Origin: Cryptococcus deneoformans JEC21
Lineage: Eukaryota; Basidiomycota; Tremellomycetes; Tremellales; Cryptococcaceae
NCBI RefSeq assembly: GCF_000091045.1
Contig: NC_006687.1
Span: forward strand, 777,001 to 841,000
Direction: 5' to 3'
Length of the DNA: 64,000 nucleotides
The position numbers and the translations under genes were made by a program. Of this stretch, positions 12,434-22,385 are shown in pieces (within the stretch, counting starts at the first letter, position 1; each line of letters starts with the position of its first letter). Under the pieces are notes generated by a model. The model had not been told where the DNA came from and did not search any database. It was given only the letters and a program-made list of their open reading frames with translations.

Positions 12434-12596
12434 GATATAGGATATGGTATACGAAGTGGTGGTATGAGGTTATAGGTGGCTGAGGTTGTTGATGAAGTTG
12501 CTGATGAAGTTGTATAAGGGTATACGTATGTGTCGAAGGTAAAAGGTGCTTGAAGTCTATACCAACCAACCACAAGTGTGGAAGATCAATATTTAC
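12434..12596 (-). other. 5' leader of H, with candidate primer site
   Basis: Non-coding segment between the 5' LTR and the gag start on the minus strand. The first bases after the LTR are GT followed by AAATATTGATCTTC (plus-strand positions 12594-12581). No TGG-type tRNA primer site is present. See the paired LTR sequence at 12852-12865. Confidence 0.7.
12581..12594 (-). promoter_or_regulatory. Candidate self-priming PBS of H
   Basis: Minus-strand sequence AAATATTGATCTTC, two bases inside the 5' LTR boundary. It is perfectly complementary over 14 nt to GAAGATCAATATTT within the LTR (plus-strand 12865-12852). The primer strand has its 3' end pointing at the LTR, as needed for minus-strand strong-stop synthesis. 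A TATATAAA box lies about 40-45 nt upstream of that primer, so it would sit near the 5' end of the transcript. The arrangement resembles Tf1 self-priming; function is inferred. Confidence 0.6.
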
Positions 12597-13121
12597 TGTT
12601 ACGACTCGTCCCCAACAAGGTCCGGCCTTGGAGACGAGATAGAAAGCCGTAGTTTAACTAAGCAATGAGATATATGTATGATATACCTCTTGACACTTGT
12701 CTGTTGGCGTATGGTATAGGGCAGAGGTATATTCGCTTGGGAAGATCAGGCAAGCTTATATACTAGTGGAGTAAGTTTATGTCGAAGGTGGTGCAAGGTA
12801 AGACGAGAGTGAGCACTGGGAGCTCGAGGACCTTTCGCAAAGTAACTTATGAAATATTGATCTTCGAGGGGAAGAAGATCAAGATCGAGGACAAAGCTCC
12901 CCTTTATATACTTCTACAGAAATCTATTTATATCCTTTGAGGTCCAGCTGGAGGTCCAGCTGGAGGTCCAACTGGAGGTCCAACTGGACGTCCAGTTCTT
13001 TTCTCGGAGGTCCAACTGGACGTCCAGCTGGACCTTCTTATCTGAATCGGATCTTGCCTTCCTATTACATAACTCCCTCCTATGATATCTTATCTCTTCT
13101 TCTTTGTGCAAGCTCGTGACA
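12597..13121 (-). repeat. 5' LTR of H
   Basis: 525 bp, same termini as the 3' LTR. On the minus strand it holds the GTCCAGTTGGACCTCC minisatellite, then TATATAAA (plus-strand 12903-12910), then the candidate self-primer (12865-12852). U3, TATA box and start of R are therefore in a sensible order. Confidence 0.94.
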
Positions 13122-13126
13122 ACACC

Positions 13127-13555
13127 CGTCATGTCAGGCATGAATACAAGTCCTCATCAGGCTTCAAAAATTCTGCTAAGTTCATCCCACGTTATGATGG
13201 TCCTTACACTATTGTCAAAGCTTTTCCAAATCAATCCCTCTATGAACTCGATGTCCCTACTCGCGCCAATGACACCGCCCGACGCCATGTCTCCCTCCTC
13301 AAGCCTTACGTGGTCTCTGAACGCTATCATTCCTTTTCACCTCCCCTCCAACCCCAAGTCCCAGCTCCACCTCACCCCCAGGTCCTCGAGGTCCTTGACA
13401 TCCGCACCAGGAAGAACACTGAGGAGGTCCGAGTCCGGTTAGTTGGTGAGCCAGCCCTTGGCAAGTGGCTACCCCGAGTTGAAGTCGAGTTATGGGATGG
13501 TTTCAAGGCCGCGTGGGAGGTGTATGATGGCCCAGATGAGTCGTTGTTGGAGTAA
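13127..13555 (+). pseudogene. gag-pol: A element gag-pol, C-terminal part after the H insertion
   Basis: Continues the reading frame interrupted at 6880: RHVRHEYKSSSGFKNSAKF, then the GPYTIVKAF motif of the integrase C terminus (GPY/F), then the module LEVLDIRTRK..WDGFKAAWEVYDGPDE and a TAA stop at 13553-13555. The reading is open and nearly identical to the intact copy at 47475-47905. Confidence 0.92.
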
Positions 13556-13710
13556 TTTTGATGTTTTTTCTTTCTTCTTTCAAACATGGACCCCACTTAT
13601 TACCCTTTAGCCTAGTTGTTTCACCAATGGACCCCACTTATTTTTTTACCTAGTTTTTCTTGCTCTCGCCTTTTCTTCCAAGACCATGGCCTTTTTCAGG
13701 AAGGGGAGGG
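13556..13710 (+). other. A element 3' untranslated region with polypurine tract
   Basis: The sequence ends CAGGAAGGGGAGGG immediately before the 3' LTR start TGTAAGG. The same string precedes the 3' LTR of the minus-strand A copy. It is the plus-strand primer site. Confidence 0.8.
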
Positions 13711-14077
13711 TGTAAGGCATGCATGCCAAACACGGTCATTATGATCCCAAGGTCTGTTTCACTTCATACATAGATTTGCTGCCGCTTTTCTCGTATTTTG
13801 ATTCCGTTTATTTTTGCGCGCTCCTCACAGGCCTCAAAGGAATTTGCAGCAAGGAAAAGCCTCTCTTCTTTATCTTTAGAAAGAGAGCCCTTTTCCTTTG
13901 GTTGTCCGCGACCTGCTGTAGTTCTTTTGAGTGCTTGTGAGTCCCACTTCCTACTTGGATTGTGGTTTTATGCTAACTGGGCGGACTTTAGTAATTATAG
14001 CTTCGTTGACACTCTGCCCAGGTATGCTTGTAACTTCTTCATTATCTTTAGAAAGAGAGCCCTTTTCCTTTGGTTGT
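13711..14077 (+). repeat. Truncated 3' LTR of the plus-strand A element
   Basis: The first 367 or so bases of an A LTR, broken in CCTTTTCCTTTGGTTGT and joined directly to the middle of a B-type LTR (ACCAACTGTGTGTC). The join is not at an LTR end and has only about 2 bp of shared sequence. It marks the outer edge of the left arm of the inverted duplication. Confidence 0.9.
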
Positions 14078-14362
14078 ACCAACTGTGTGTCAGAAAGTAA
14101 AGTTACACACATCAAATGCCACGTCATTACTAAGTATTTCAAATGTAACATTATACACATGGAATGTTACATAATCTGGATGAATACATACACAACAAAT
14201 ATAGCTGAATATTCATACAGCTTATACATGGGAATGCATGCATGTAAATGCACTGCATAAATTCCTGCATGTAAATGCAATGCATAAATTCCTGCATATG
14301 CAATATGCATAGGAGGATGCATGCACAAAGACTGCATGCATAGAGAATAAATGAGTATAGTG
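14078..14362 (-). repeat. Truncated 3' LTR of C1
   Basis: The minus strand starts CACTATACTC, missing the first 13 bases of the LTR. On the other side it is cut at the junction with the A LTR, so the last 130 or so bases are also missing. Confidence 0.92.
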
Positions 14363-17300
14363 ATGCCAGGAAGCGTGCGGAGGCGGCGGCCAAAGACAAG
14401 CTGAATGGGAGAGTACCCTGTAGAACGACGGACAGTATTGTTCATAGCCTGAGAAATACGAGGAAGGAACTTAGCCCATGAAGTGCCCTGTCTGTTAACC
14501 CAACTCCGCAACAATTGTCCGACTGTCTTGTTGGATCTCTCTGAAGTCCCATCAGTTTGCGGATGAAAAGCAGTCGACATCTTCAACCGGACACCCTGTT
14601 CATCCCAAAGGGTTGTCCAAAAGCGAGAGGTGAAGAGAGCGTCACGATCCGAGGTGATGGAGAGCGGTAAGCCATAGCGAGAGACCCAACAGTTCCGGAA
14701 GAGAAGGGCGAGGTCGCGAGCGTTGAGGGTGGTGGAGCATGGGACGAGTTCGATGAAGCCAGTTAATCGGTCAGTGATGGTGAGGAGATAGTCGTGGCCG
14801 CCAGCGCTGGGTAGAGGACCAACAAAATCCATAGCGATATCGTCGAATTTGTCGCGAGGGACCGGCAGCGGATGCAAGGGACCGACAGGTTTTTTGGTGG
14901 ATGCATTTGCCTGTTGACATGAGTGACAAGCACGGACGAACTCACGGACATCTCCAACCAAGCCTTCCCAGAAGTAGCCTTCACGTAATACCTCCACTGT
15001 TTTCTCTATGCCCAAGTGTGCTGCAGTGCCTTCATGTGCTTGACGCATAAGGTCCTCACGAAGAGTGTCAACGTCGGGGATGCAGAGACGGTTATCGAGA
15101 AGGAGGAGAGTATGAGTGTCATGGGGGATGGTAGAGACGCCGGGAGCTGTGGTAGGATCAGCGAGCCAGTCCTTGAACAGATTCTCACGGTCATAACCCT
15201 GGGCAATGGTACGAATAATCTCCGGTGCTAATGTGGGAGCGAAGGTGACCACGGGGGCGAGAATACAATTGTCGGTCTCGGGCAGGGCGGGATCGGTGGG
15301 CGGAAGAGTGTCGGAGCCAATGTGTCGTGAAAGATGGTCGGCTAAGACGTTATGTTCACCCTTGATATACTCTATACGAACATCGAAGTCTTTGAGGATG
15401 TCCAGCCAGCGGATTTGTAGAGAGGACAAGTTGCGTTGACCTAAGAACCATTTGAGCGTAAAATGATCTGTGAAAGCATACACGGGAATACCATAAAGGA
15501 AAGGGCGCCAATGATCAAGAGAATGGACGATGGCCAGGAGTTCGCACTCGTGTGTGGAGTAGTTGCGTTGTGCCGAGTTGAACGAGCGGGAATCATAGGC
15601 GACAGGTTGAGCGTTTTCCTTGGTAGTACCGACGCCTATCCAGGCGCCCATGCCAACTTTGGATGCATCTGTGGTGAGGAAAACCTTGAGAGTACCAGCC
15701 TTGACAGCATCATAGTCGATTGTAGTCAAGCAGGGAACAGTACTCACGGCGCGACGCAAAGCGTCAAAGGCTACCCGTTCCTTAGGCCCATAGTTCCACC
15801 TCCAACCCTGCCATGACTCTTGCAAACGGCCCTTATGCTCCTTCAAGTGCCTGTAGTAGGCTTTCTCGGCGGCGGTGTTGGGAGGGAGACATGCGTGCAA
15901 GACCGAAGCGTGAGTAGCAAGGCTGGGTATGAACTCACGGAGATAGTTCAATAAACCAAGAAACGAGTGTAAAGCCTTGGGAGTCGTGGGGTGAGGGAAC
16001 TGTTCAATGCGTGCGATTTTCGTGGGGTCGGGGAGTATCTGACCAGGACGGATGACATGGCCGAGGAAAGAGGTTTCGGTGAGGTAGAACTGTGATTTCT
16101 CACGAGAACAGCGCAAACCACTCCGACGCAGAGCTGCGAGAACACTCACACAATTTCGACGAAGATCCTCGCTGTCTGTTCCCCAGATGATGATATCGTC
16201 CACGTACGCCTCGCAACATTCTCCAGCGAGACCTTGCAGTGCTTCATTGATGCGACGTTGTTGGGCAGCAGGTGCATTCCGAATGCCCTGCGGCATGACG
16301 ACCCATTCCAGCAACCCAAGCGGTGTTGTAATCGCCGTCTTGTGAATGTCGTCGTCCTTCATCAACGTCTGAAAGAAGGCATCCTTACAGTCGAGCTTGG
16401 CGAAAAGATTGCCGCGTCGAGCAGCACGGTGCAAGATGTCCTGGATGTTTCCCATAGGATACATGTCGGGCACGGTCTGGTTATTGAGTGCGCGAAAGTC
16501 GCAGACGAGACGGTGTTGGCCATTGGGTTTCTTGACGAGAAAGGCAGGTGACGCCCAAGGAGAACTAGAGTAGCGTAGACGACCTGCATTCAGATGTTCA
16601 GCAATCATCTCACGGAAGCGGGGCAAAAGAGTTTCAGGAACCTGGTAGGGAGCTGCATGACTGGGCGTAGCGTTAGGTTTCAAGATGATTTCGAACCTAA
16701 CACCACTCTTGGTCTTCGTAATGCTTGGGAAATCGGCTACATCACCCAGTTTGTCACAAAAAACTTCTGCAAAGTCGTTCTTGAGTTGTGCAATGATCTC
16801 GGCGTAGGAAGCAGTTTCGGCCGCACCAAGAGAGACAGAATTTGATGAAGGAATCGCCGAAAATTTGGTGGTTATCGCCGAAGGCTGAGGCGCGACAGGA
16901 GTTTGCGAAACTTTTGACTTGTGAAAAATTTTGGAGTGGCGCATGGGAACGGTGATGTCAGTCCCGGCGAGAGGAGAAATTTTCGCATCATGAGAAACTG
17001 GTGGGGGACTCGTGGGAACGGCGACGTCATTGCCGGTGAGAACTTTCCCAGAGCTGCTCAAGAGACGCCGAAAAAGAGGACTTTGATCAAGTAGATGATA
17101 GCGCTTGCAGAAATTGAGACCCAAGATCCCATCATATGTACCGTTCAACTCCATGACAACTCCTTCGCCTGAATATATTGCATGTCGAACCCTAAACGTT
17201 CCACTCGTCACATCTCTGACTACCGGCCCAGGTTTCCCACCAGCCAACCGCACAGTACGCTCCACTGCGTCCTTTCGGACTTTCCAACCTAGTCTAGCTA

Positions 17301-17740
17301 CCACTGACGGATCAAAGAAAGATGTACCAGCGCCCGTGTTGAGGAGAAATCGGAGAGGAGGGGGAGGGGCAATCGAGGTACGTCCGTCAGCGGCAGCAGA
17401 GGCTTGAATGACTAGAGGAGGATGAAACAGTGCGTACGAGGTCTCGTCTGAGTCAATAGACGTCTCAAGCTGGAGATGGTCGTCAAGCTGACTGGTAAGT
17501 TCTTGGATGAGAACCTCGTGGTTGTCGACGTGGCGAGAGTTGACACGCGTAGGACCACGGCGGTTGGGACAGGTTTTGAAGTTGTGGCCCACCTTGCGGC
17601 AGTCATTGCATCGGTTTTCTTTGGCGAAAAGTTCGCGAATGTGTTTACCGGCAGGAGAGAGATAGTAAGGTAGGGGGTTTTGAGCTTGATAATAGTGGCT
17701 GATTGGATGAGCCAGGTGCGGTTGGGTCTGCGAAGTGACC
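14363..17740 (-). pseudogene. gag-pol: C1 gag-pol, distal part (end of gag, PR, RT, RNase H, IN)
   Basis: Continuous reading frame with knuckle CNDCRKVGHNFKTC, protease, RT (CDFRALNNQT, YVDDIIIWG), RNase H (TTDASKVGMGAW) and integrase (DFVGPLP, TSDRDALF, HPQTDGTSERSNK). The protease motif reads LLNTGAG: the catalytic Asp is Asn (codon AAC at 17340-17338), while copy C2 has Asp (GAC), so this copy could not process Gag-Pol. The frame is separated from its gag start by the Copia insertion and lacks its own C terminus. It differs from C2 at only about ten residues overall. Confidence 0.93.
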
Positions 17741-17745
17741 GAGGC

Positions 17746-18020
17746 TGTCAAAATGATTGATCCAACCTGGATCTGGAGAGATCAGTAGGGATCTGGAGAG
17801 ATCAGTAGGGATCTGGAGGCATGGGAATTGTTGGTGGAGGCATGGGAATTGTTGGTGGTGGCATGGGAAGAAGGGGAGATTAGATTACATAAGCCAGGAC
17901 ACTTACAATATCGAAACAAATAAAGACAAAGGATTGTAGAATAGTTTCCATGCAACTTAGACATCTCTGGCAATCGACACCGCGTGCTCAAGCTCTCTCT
18001 AGACAACTCTACATCTGACA
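17746..18020 (+). repeat. 5' LTR of Copia copy 1
   Basis: 275 bp, TGTCAAAATG..CTACATCTGACA. It has short tandem repeats: two GATCTGGAGAGATCAGTAGG units and two AGGCATGGGAATTGTTGGTGG units, probably in U3. Copia copy 2 has one and three of these. Confidence 0.96.
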
Positions 18021-18032
18021 GGTTATGAGCCT
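18021..18032 (+). promoter_or_regulatory. Copia primer binding site, half-tRNA-iMet type
   Basis: GGTTATGAGCCT lies directly after the 5' LTR. It is complementary in 11 of 12 positions to the anticodon-arm sequence GGGCTCATAACC typical of initiator tRNA-Met. Drosophila copia is known to prime with an internally cleaved half of that tRNA, and its PBS begins GGTTATG. The same site follows the LTR of copy 2 at 28621. Assignment is by similarity only. Confidence 0.65.
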
Positions 18033-18299
18033 TGCTGCTTAACAGCACTAGACTCTAGCAAACACATCAGTCAACCAACACAAATCCTGCAGGTCACTAT
18101 TGCATTAGTACCACAGGTACTGCTTGATACCAACAAGTGGTGAGAAAATCTGGTGCCCCCCAGTGGCAAGTCACTGCGCCTAGTGCACAAGCAAACTTGC
18201 CTTGCGTTAGCTAAGTACAACCTGGACGTCTCTTTATCTCTATTACAAAGAACACGACTCTCACTTCTCCTATAGAGCTCTGAAAGCTACACACACATC

Positions 18300-21200
18300 A
18301 TGTCCAACAATACAGACAACAACACATCCTACCAGGGGGTCATCTTAACTGGCCCCCAGAACTATGCTGAATGGGAGCTATCTATCAAAACATCTCTCAT
18401 CCTCAAGGACCTGGAGATTGGTACTCCAGTCAGCCTTGACAGCATGTCCTCCAAAGAGGACAAGGAGAAGTACAAGAGGTCCAGGCAAGCTTTTGCCCTT
18501 CTTATCAAATCACTCTCACCAGAAGTCCAGGCATCCCTCCCTGCCAACATACGATCTGTAGAGACAGCAGACAGCTCAGCACTCTGGGAGGAGCTCAAAT
18601 CCCAGTACTCAGCAGCAGTGGGCGCAAGACAGGCTCAACTTTTGCAACAAATGTGGATATCCCCTGTCATTGAAGGAGAAGACCCAAACAAGCGCATGGC
18701 AGAAATCAGATCAGCCCATGCTCAGATCAACAGCAGTGGTGAGAACCTCTCGGACCGAATGCTTGCCTATGCCATGACCCTAGCTCTTCCAGAATCATTC
18801 ACCACTGTCAAGCAAACTCTCTGGCTCAGGGAACCACTTACCTCTTCGGCTGTGCAGGCAGCAGTCCAAGCTGAGTGGACAAGGAGGTCCAGTGAGGAGG
18901 TAGCAATGGCTAACAGGGTGCAGGAGAGTCACACCCAAGGCAACAAAAGCAATAGAAGGGCCAAGCCAAGGGAATGGACTGAGAAATGGTGCAGTATCCA
19001 TAAAGTGCCTACTCACAATACCAGAGACTGCTCTCTCAGGAAGTTCAGCAATAACCACAGTCAGTCAGGTCAGGCTAGGGTGGGTACCGGTGAGTCTGCT
19101 AAGGCAGAGGAGCTGGCATCTACCTTCCATGCTGTAGCAGCAACTACAACCTGTTTCCATGACAACTCCTTCATAGTGGACTCAGGGGCTTCACACCACA
19201 TGGTTAGCAACAAAGGCTTACTTCACAACTATGGGCCAGCAACAATTGTCAGAAGTGTAAAGATTGGTAATGGCACTATCCTTCCAGTCGCTGGCCAGGG
19301 AACTATGACCATTGGAGCTACCACTCTTCAGCAAGTCCTCCATGTTCCCCAACTCCAGTGCAACCTTCTCGCTGTTAACAAGGTCCCATCTGGTTTCCAC
19401 TGGGCATTCAGCAGCAGTAAAGGTGAACTTTTTGATCAATCTAACCAGGTCTGCTTGTCTGCCCCATTCAAAGATGGTGCCTACTCCCTGCAGGTAGATC
19501 CATCTGGCCATGCCTATCCTGTTCAACTGGCTGATACTCTCTCAGAATGGCATCATAAGCTAGGGCATTTGGGGATTGAGAAAGTGGTTAGGCTTGCAAA
19601 AGAAGGGAGACTTGGTCAGAATAATCAATTGAAGAATGCAAATGCTGGTGATACCAAAGATTTCTATTGTGAAGCATGTATTAAGGGGAAAACTGGGCGA
19701 CTTCCTTCACCACCTGAACCCAACATCAGAGCTTCCAGGCCACTTGAACTATTGCATATCGACATCTGGGGACCAGCACCAGTCGCTTCCAAGGGAGGTA
19801 TGCGATACTTCCTGACTGTCTATGATGATTACAGCCACCGGATTTCCCTCACCTTGATGAGAATGAAGTCTGAGACACTGCAGAGTTTCAAAAACTTTGT
19901 CAATCATGCTGAAACTCAGACTGGTCATAAGGTTCAATCTATTCGGTCTGATAGGGGCGGAGAATTTACATCAGCAGCATTCCAGAGGTATATCAGGGAG
20001 AAAGGGATTGAGCATGTCATGGTGCCACCTGATGCTCATGCACAGAATGGGAGAGTGGAGAGGGTGCATCTTACTATCCTCAATGGTGTGAGAACTTTGC
20101 TTGTGGAGACTGGACTGCCAGCTAGCTTCTGGGGTGAGGCTGCTAAATACATTGCCTTCTCTCGCAACTGCTCCTTTGACTCCAACAATGGAATTCCCTT
20201 TGAACGCTGGTATGGCAAGAAACTGTTGTTCACTCAACTTCACGCATTTGGAGAAAATATTTTCTTTAGGGATTATACCAACACCAACAAATTGAAGCCT
20301 CGCTATCGACAAGGAAGGTTTATGGGGTATGCCAGTGATAGCAGCACTTCCAGTTATCGAATTCTGGATGATGAAGACAAGAAGATCAAGGTGTCAAGGG
20401 ATACCATTTTGCCAAAGAAGCTGGACATTCCTCATTCCAAGATGCCAGCAAGGGGGAGTATTCTTAGGCTGGAGGAGTGGGATGACAACAAGAACAGAGA
20501 CACATCAACACATGCTCAAGATCCATTGGCAGAAATACCTGACAGAATCATCCCTGCCCCCATGGAAGTGAATCCTCAGGATGAAGTAAGACCTAGAGCA
20601 GTTCCAGCTGAGCATCAATCACCCATGGAGCTTCTTCGTAGGCTGGCAAGGTATGACACTGGAATACAGCAACAACCTGAGGCATCACCATCATCCAACG
20701 CATCAGAAGAGACAAACAGTGATGTTTCATCCATTGATCCTCTTGCCCTGACTGACAATCCAGAGACCTGGGGTACTATCGCAACAGCTCTGAATGCTAT
20801 GGCAATCAACACACCCAATACCTACAGAGAAGCTATTCAGTCAGGCGAGGGGGAGCAGTGGCATCAGGCTATGATGGAAGAATTGGAAAAGATGGAGAAG
20901 TATAATGTGTGGAAGGTGGTGGATAGGGCACCAGGACAGAGGGTCCTGAAGGCAAGATGGGTTTATACCAGGAAGATTGATGGGACAACAGGGAAACCAG
21001 CAGCATACAAGGCAAGATGGGTTGCCAAAGGATTTTCTCAAAAGGCTGGAATTGATTACAATGAGGTCTTCTCTGCTGTTGCCCACAAAGACTCGATTAG
21101 GGTATTCCTCTCTCTGGTCAACCATCTTGACATGGAATGTGACCAGGTGGATATCAAGGCAGCCTTTCTCAATGGCGATCTCGAAGAAACCATCTATCTT

Positions 21201-22385
21201 GAAGCACCAGAAGGAAGCGACATCCCAGCAAACAAGATCCTACTCTTGAACAAGTCACTCTATGGGTTGCGACAGTCACCAAGATGTTTCAACAAAGCAC
21301 TTGATCAGTGGTTAAAGTCTCAAGGGCTGAAGCCAACCAGAGCTGACCCCTGCTTCTATGTTCGACGTTGTGAGGGGGAATTGCTCATGCTCTCTGTCCA
21401 TGTGGATGATCAGCTCATTGCCTGCAATTCAAGAAAGACATTGGACGAATTCAAGCAGGCACTTAACAGCAAATTTGAGTGCTCTGACTCTGGGCCTGCT
21501 GGCTACTTCCTGGGCATCAATATATACCGGGACAGGCCACAGAAGAAACTCTATCTCTCCCAGGAGCATTATATGGAGTCCCTGCTTGACCGCTTTGACA
21601 TGTCCAATTGCAATCCAGCAAAGACGCCTCTTCCTTCAGGCTTCAAACCGATTCCAGCAACAGATCAAGAGCATGAGCTAGCACAACATCGACCATATCC
21701 AAAGCTAGTGGGCTCTATTCTCTATGCAGCAACAGTGACACGGCCAGATCTAGCCCATGCAGCAAGTGTTCTGTCAAGATTCATCAGCAAATGGAATGAG
21801 TCCCATTGGCTTGCAGCGAAACATTGTCTGAGGTATATCAGAGGCACTTCAGATCTTTCATTGACCTTTGATGCCCACTCAAGCAAGCGAGTTGCACTGG
21901 GATACGTTGATGCAGATTGGGGAGGAGACCTTGACACAAGGAGGTCCACCACTGGTTATGTTTTCAAGATATATGGAGGTGTAGTTGGCTGGAAATCAAA
22001 GAGGCAACCTACTGTGGCTCTCTCAACCACAGAGGCCGAATACATGGCCTCCGCTGATGCAGCAAAGCAGGCTATTTGGCTAAGGCTGCTCTTGGATGAT
22101 ATAGGACTTGGCCTGGGTGATCAGCCACTCCAGCTGCTCAATGACAATGCTGGGGCCATTGCCTTGTCAAAGAATCCAGTGAACCATGAAAAGTCTAAAC
22201 ACATTGATATGAGGCATCATTTCATTCGAGAGAAGGTTGAGGATAAGGCTATCTCACTTGCCCATGTCCCATCAGTGGAAAACATTGCTGATCTTCTGAC
22301 AAAGAGCCTTCCAGCTGAAGCTTTTGTCAAGTTGTGCCATCTCCTTGGAATGCAGAGGTTGGATCAAGGGGGAGTGTCAAAATGA
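18300..22385 (+). CDS. gag-pol: Copia Gag-Pol polyprotein, 1361 aa, intact
   Basis: Starts at the ATG in CACACATCATGTCC, 279 bp after the 5' LTR. Gag occupies about residues 1-260 with a knuckle-like C231-S-I-H..H-N-T-R-D-C243. Protease: DSGA at D294. Pre-integrase HHCC finger about 417-460 (WHHKLGHLG..CEACIKGK). Integrase triad D488, D551, E587, with the D-35-E spacing. RT about 857-1100, with WVAKGFSQKAGIDYNEVFSA and VDD at 1035-1037. RNase H about 1195-1300, with VDADWGG and TTEAEYMA, and NHEKSKHIDMRHHFIRE near the end. The order PR-IN-RT-RH defines Ty1/Copia. The last residues and TGA stop lie inside the 3' LTR. Expressed as one polyprotein, no frameshift needed. All catalytic residues are present. 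Confidence 0.97.
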   Translation: MSNNTDNNTSYQGVILTGPQNYAEWELSIKTSLILKDLEIGTPVSLDSMSSKEDKEKYKRSRQAFALLIKSLSPEVQASLPANIRSVETADSSALWEELKSQYSAAVGARQAQLLQQMWISPVIEGEDPNKRMAEIRSAHAQINSSGENLSDRMLAYAMTLALPESFTTVKQTLWLREPLTSSAVQAAVQAEWTRRSSEEVAMANRVQESHTQGNKSNRRAKPREWTEKWCSIHKVPTHNTRDCSLRKFSNNHSQSGQARVGTGESAKAEELASTFHAVAATTTCFHDNSFIVDSGASHHMVSNKGLLHNYGPATIVRSVKIGNGTILPVAGQGTMTIGATTLQQVLHVPQLQCNLLAVNKVPSGFHWAFSSSKGELFDQSNQVCLSAPFKDGAYSLQVDPSGHAYPVQLADTLSEWHHKLGHLGIEKVVRLAKEGRLGQNNQLKNANAGDTKDFYCEACIKGKTGRLPSPPEPNIRASRPLELLHIDIWGPAPVASKGGMRYFLTVYDDYSHRISLTLMRMKSETLQSFKNFVNHAETQTGHKVQSIRSDRGGEFTSAAFQRYIREKGIEHVMVPPDAHAQNGRVERVHLTILNGVRTLLVETGLPASFWGEAAKYIAFSRNCSFDSNNGIPFERWYGKKLLFTQLHAFGENIFFRDYTNTNKLKPRYRQGRFMGYASDSSTSSYRILDDEDKKIKVSRDTILPKKLDIPHSKMPARGSILRLEEWDDNKNRDTSTHAQDPLAEIPDRIIPAPMEVNPQDEVRPRAVPAEHQSPMELLRRLARYDTGIQQQPEASPSSNASEETNSDVSSIDPLALTDNPETWGTIATALNAMAINTPNTYREAIQSGEGEQWHQAMMEELEKMEKYNVWKVVDRAPGQRVLKARWVYTRKIDGTTGKPAAYKARWVAKGFSQKAGIDYNEVFSAVAHKDSIRVFLSLVNHLDMECDQVDIKAAFLNGDLEETIYLEAPEGSDIPANKILLLNKSLYGLRQSPRCFNKALDQWLKSQGLKPTRADPCFYVRRCEGELLMLSVHVDDQLIACNSRKTLDEFKQALNSKFECSDSGPAGYFLGINIYRDRPQKKLYLSQEHYMESLLDRFDMSNCNPAKTPLPSGFKPIPATDQEHELAQHRPYPKLVGSILYAATVTRPDLAHAASVLSRFISKWNESHWLAAKHCLRYIRGTSDLSLTFDAHSSKRVALGYVDADWGGDLDTRRSTTGYVFKIYGGVVGWKSKRQPTVALSTTEAEYMASADAAKQAIWLRLLLDDIGLGLGDQPLQLLNDNAGAIALSKNPVNHEKSKHIDMRHHFIREKVEDKAISLAHVPSVENIADLLTKSLPAEAFVKLCHLLGMQRLDQGGVSK

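Larger units (their letters stand above)
6881..13121 (-). mobile_element. H-family chromodomain Ty3/Gypsy retrotransposon (chromovirus), minus strand
   Basis: Complete element of 6,241 bp bounded by LTRs 6881-7440 and 12597-13121 and by a perfect target duplication ACACC (6876-6880 and 13122-13126). It lies antisense inside the A element pol. Order on the minus strand: 5' LTR, gag (two nonsense codons), pol (one nonsense codon, one 1-bp deletion), chromodomain, polypurine tract next to 7440. The element is not autonomous now. It is the only family here with a canonical chromodomain and with a YLDD RT; the other Gypsy families have YVDD. Confidence 0.95.
1801..14077 (+). mobile_element. Composite A-family Ty3/Gypsy element, plus strand, decayed
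   Basis: An A-family element inserted in E-like gag. Parts: 5' LTR 1801-2827 (interrupted), gag-pol 2853-13555 (interrupted), polypurine tract about 13698-13710, truncated 3' LTR 13711-14077. It carries two later insertions with clean 5-bp target duplications: a solo B LTR (AAGAG) and a full H element (ACACC). Comparison with the intact copy at 46730-52789 shows a deletion of roughly 250 bp in 5' gag, one nonsense codon and one 4-bp insertion. The 3' LTR ends at a chimeric junction with a B-type LTR, so no target duplication can be checked. Confidence 0.92.

Noticed and set aside
18021..18080. A tRNA gene at the Copia leader because of the anticodon-like GAGCC sequence.
   Set aside because: Only one arm is complementary to a tRNA; no cloverleaf can be formed. 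It fits a primer binding site.
18362..18598. Antisense open frames repeated in both Copia copies (78, 87, 102 and 113 codons).
   Set aside because: Identical because the elements are identical; no start context or motif suggesting an antisense gene.
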